A stretch of DNA of 7,789 nucleotides, taken from Smithellaceae bacterium. Its GTDB lineage: Bacteria > Desulfobacterota > Syntrophia > Syntrophales > Smithellaceae. Position numbers and translations under genes: made by a program. Shown piece after piece: positions 6,059-7,789 of this stretch (positions are counted from its first letter, which is position 1; every line of letters starts with the position of its first letter). Location: NCBI GenBank assembly GCA_028704195.1, contig JAQVLL010000080.1:1-7789 (forward strand), in the 5' to 3' direction. The notes under the pieces were generated by a model. The model was not told where the DNA came from. It saw nothing but the letters and a program-made list of their open reading frames with translations, and did not search any database.

Positions 6059-7768
6059 ATGTTTAATAAAATTACATTTTTTATAGCAACATTGGCATTT
6101 GCAGGCATCTGTTTTTGTCATGCTTTCGCGATGAACGGTTCAGATTATAAGATCGGCAAGCTCTTCATGTTTGAAAAGGTCGATGACGAACAGCGTCCCG
6201 TTTTCAGGATCACACCGCGGGAGCTTGATCTGGGGTCCGTTAAACCCGGGGAAACGGTTTTTGGAGAATTTCATTTAAAAAATGTTGTCCCTGGAATGCT
6301 GGATTGGTCGGTGTCCTGCCCGCATGACTGGGAAAGCGCCGGTGATCACGTGATCACGGGTGTGACATCAGAGGCCGGCGACAACCTTCACGTGGAATTA
6401 TCGATAACAGAGAATATCGGGGGGCTTTTTACCGAAAGAGCTCAGACTTCAAATTACAGGGCTGTAATGAAAATGGAAAGTGCAGGACAGGAAATCATCT
6501 GCCAGAAAGATGTCAAATCAGGATTGTTCCGAAATTCAATTCGGATGACGTCGACAGGCGGAAAGAGAACAGTCTTCATTAATTTTAGAATTCACACGCT
6601 GCAGGATGATCCTCTCATCAGCTTAAATCCACAACGTCTGGATTTTGGAATGCATTTACCCGGGAAAATCATATCAAAAAAAATTCAACTGACCAATAAA
6701 GGCAGGGAGATTTTACGATGGTCCGTTGTGCTACCGAAAGCCATATCCGTTTCATTTCTGAAAGAATTGCATAATGGCAGATTCTTTTCATTTCACAATG
6801 AAGGACTTCTGAAGGAGGGTCAATATTTCATTCCCGAACATTTAAAGGATTCCATGGAATTGCTTGGAGAATGGACCGAAAGTAACGGATATCCCTTAAG
6901 CAAGGGAATGGCAAGTGCGATTAAATTCCGGTTTCATGGAACCGGATGCAGTGTTTTCATGAAATCCCATACGGAAAACAGTGGTTGTTCAATCTATCTG
7001 GATGATATCCTACTGAAACTTCCGGATATGTCTTCCGATTCTGGGGAAAAGAAAGAATTGGTGATTGCGGAAGGTTTACGAAACGGACCTCATTCAATTA
7101 CCATCGTCAGCAGGGAAGGCGGCCTGGAATTCGAGGGTGTTAAGATCTTCGGCAAAGAAATTATACAGGGTCCACGGGGTTGGATCACCGTTCATCCCAA
7201 TTCGGGTAAAACACTGAGCGAAACGGATTACGTGGATGTTCAATTGAATACATCAAATATTGCGCCGGGTTCATATGGTGATCAAATTGTCTTTAAATCA
7301 AATTCCGGAGAAGAAAAAGCATCCATATTTATTGATGTGCTTCCTGGTGCGATGCACAAAAACATGGATGTTTATTTATATTCAAAAGATCTCGACTATG
7401 TGCTCACCTTGAATGAACATGTTGAAGAGGCAGCCCTGAAAAAAAACGGCTATGTGAAGGAGGGGATAGCCTTTCGGCTTTTTCATCCCGATACCCCCGG
7501 AACGGCAAGTTTTTATCGCTGGTACAATCCGGTACTGAAAGACCATTATTATCACTATGACCGGTCGGGAGGCGGAAAAAGTCTCGATGGTTATTTCTTT
7601 GAATGTTCAATTGGAAATATTGCCACCTCCAGAATGAGAGGCACGAGGGAATTGTATCGCTGGGTCAATCCTTCAACAGGCAGGCACTATTATTCCACTG
7701 ACTCCCGGGCCGCAACGGGTGTCAGAAAGGGTTATCGTTTTGACGGAATTGCAGGATATGTAAAGTAA
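6059..7768 (+). CDS. Secreted multi-domain beta-sandwich protein with C-terminal DUF5648-type domain
   Basis: Complete 569-residue protein of unknown function. The ATG is preceded by GAGG five bases upstream. Residues 1-24 form a signal peptide (HAFA before MNGSD), with no clear lipobox. Residues 49-180 form a first ASH/BACON-like immunoglobulin-fold unit (ITPRELDLGSVKPGE, LDWSV, then IRMTSTGGKRTVFINF). Residues 186-429 form a second unit of the same kind (LNPQRLDFG, LTNKGREILRWSV, then WITVHPNSG, IAPGSYGDQIVFKSNSGE). This unit is split by an inserted region (about 229-372) resembling a carbohydrate-binding beta-sandwich (IKFRFHGTGCSVFM, SIYLDDILL, GLRNGPHSITI). Residues 437-569 match the DUF5648 pattern (FYRWYNPVLKDHYYHY, LYRWVNPSTGRHYYSTD, GYRFDGIAGYV). 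Family names are from memory of motifs. A cell-envelope or extracellular binding role is inferred. It is divergent from dprA and no partner gene is visible. Confidence 0.9.
   Translation: MFNKITFFIATLAFAGICFCHAFAMNGSDYKIGKLFMFEKVDDEQRPVFRITPRELDLGSVKPGETVFGEFHLKNVVPGMLDWSVSCPHDWESAGDHVITGVTSEAGDNLHVELSITENIGGLFTERAQTSNYRAVMKMESAGQEIICQKDVKSGLFRNSIRMTSTGGKRTVFINFRIHTLQDDPLISLNPQRLDFGMHLPGKIISKKIQLTNKGREILRWSVVLPKAISVSFLKELHNGRFFSFHNEGLLKEGQYFIPEHLKDSMELLGEWTESNGYPLSKGMASAIKFRFHGTGCSVFMKSHTENSGCSIYLDDILLKLPDMSSDSGEKKELVIAEGLRNGPHSITIVSREGGLEFEGVKIFGKEIIQGPRGWITVHPNSGKTLSETDYVDVQLNTSNIAPGSYGDQIVFKSNSGEEKASIFIDVLPGAMHKNMDVYLYSKDLDYVLTLNEHVEEAALKKNGYVKEGIAFRLFHPDTPGTASFYRWYNPVLKDHYYHYDRSGGGKSLDGYFFECSIGNIATSRMRGTRELYRWVNPSTGRHYYSTDSRAATGVRKGYRFDGIAGYVK
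6342..6357. repeat. 16-bp perfect palindrome inside the secreted-protein gene
   Basis: GTGATCAC occurs twice back to back, so the 16 bases are their own reverse complement. The stretch encodes part of GDHVITG. Each half carries a GATC site and CACGTG lies at the centre. It sits within a coding region, so it may be a coincidence of codon choice. Confidence 0.6.
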
Positions 7769-7789
7769 TGTAGATGGTAACAGCATTAG

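Overview
The window reads as ordinary bacterial chromosome of moderate, slightly AT-leaning composition. Its core is a minus-strand cluster in the order dprA (DNA-processing protein), topA (DNA topoisomerase I), trmFO (folate-dependent tRNA uracil-54 methyltransferase). This order is common in Firmicutes and in Deltaproteobacteria/Desulfobacterota. TrmFO, the style of the TopA N-terminus, and flanking secreted proteins with two-cysteine-free, Gram-negative-type signal peptides make a Desulfobacterota (Syntrophales-like) bacterium my best guess. That is an inference from memory of these families and not a measured placement.

Layout from left to right. Positions 1-714 (minus) hold the N-terminal 238 codons of a secreted protein that runs off the left edge. 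It has a signal peptide, a small beta-rich domain, a linker of nine seven-residue repeats (KAAVKTE type), and then a second copy of the same domain that is almost identical at the DNA level. A textbook sigma70-type promoter and a strong ribosome binding site lie just upstream, so this is a separate transcription unit. Positions 715-930 are a non-coding gap holding that promoter. Next come trmFO (931-2253), topA (2352-4691) and dprA (4750-5892), all minus and probably transcribed together from a promoter candidate in the 166-bp gap at 5893-6058. The two internal gaps (98 and 58 bp) show no convincing terminator. Divergent from dprA is a plus-strand gene (6059-7768) for a 569-residue secreted protein built from beta-sandwich modules and a C-terminal DUF5648-type domain. 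Its function is unknown.

The three core genes share housekeeping themes (ssDNA/RecA handling, supercoiling control, tRNA modification) but do not form one pathway. The two flanking secreted proteins have no visible functional link to the core or to each other. I see no mobile element, CRISPR array, tRNA, rRNA or defence system. The observations most worth following are the in-frame repeat expansion in the left-edge protein and the apparent domain-inside-domain arrangement in the right-hand protein.
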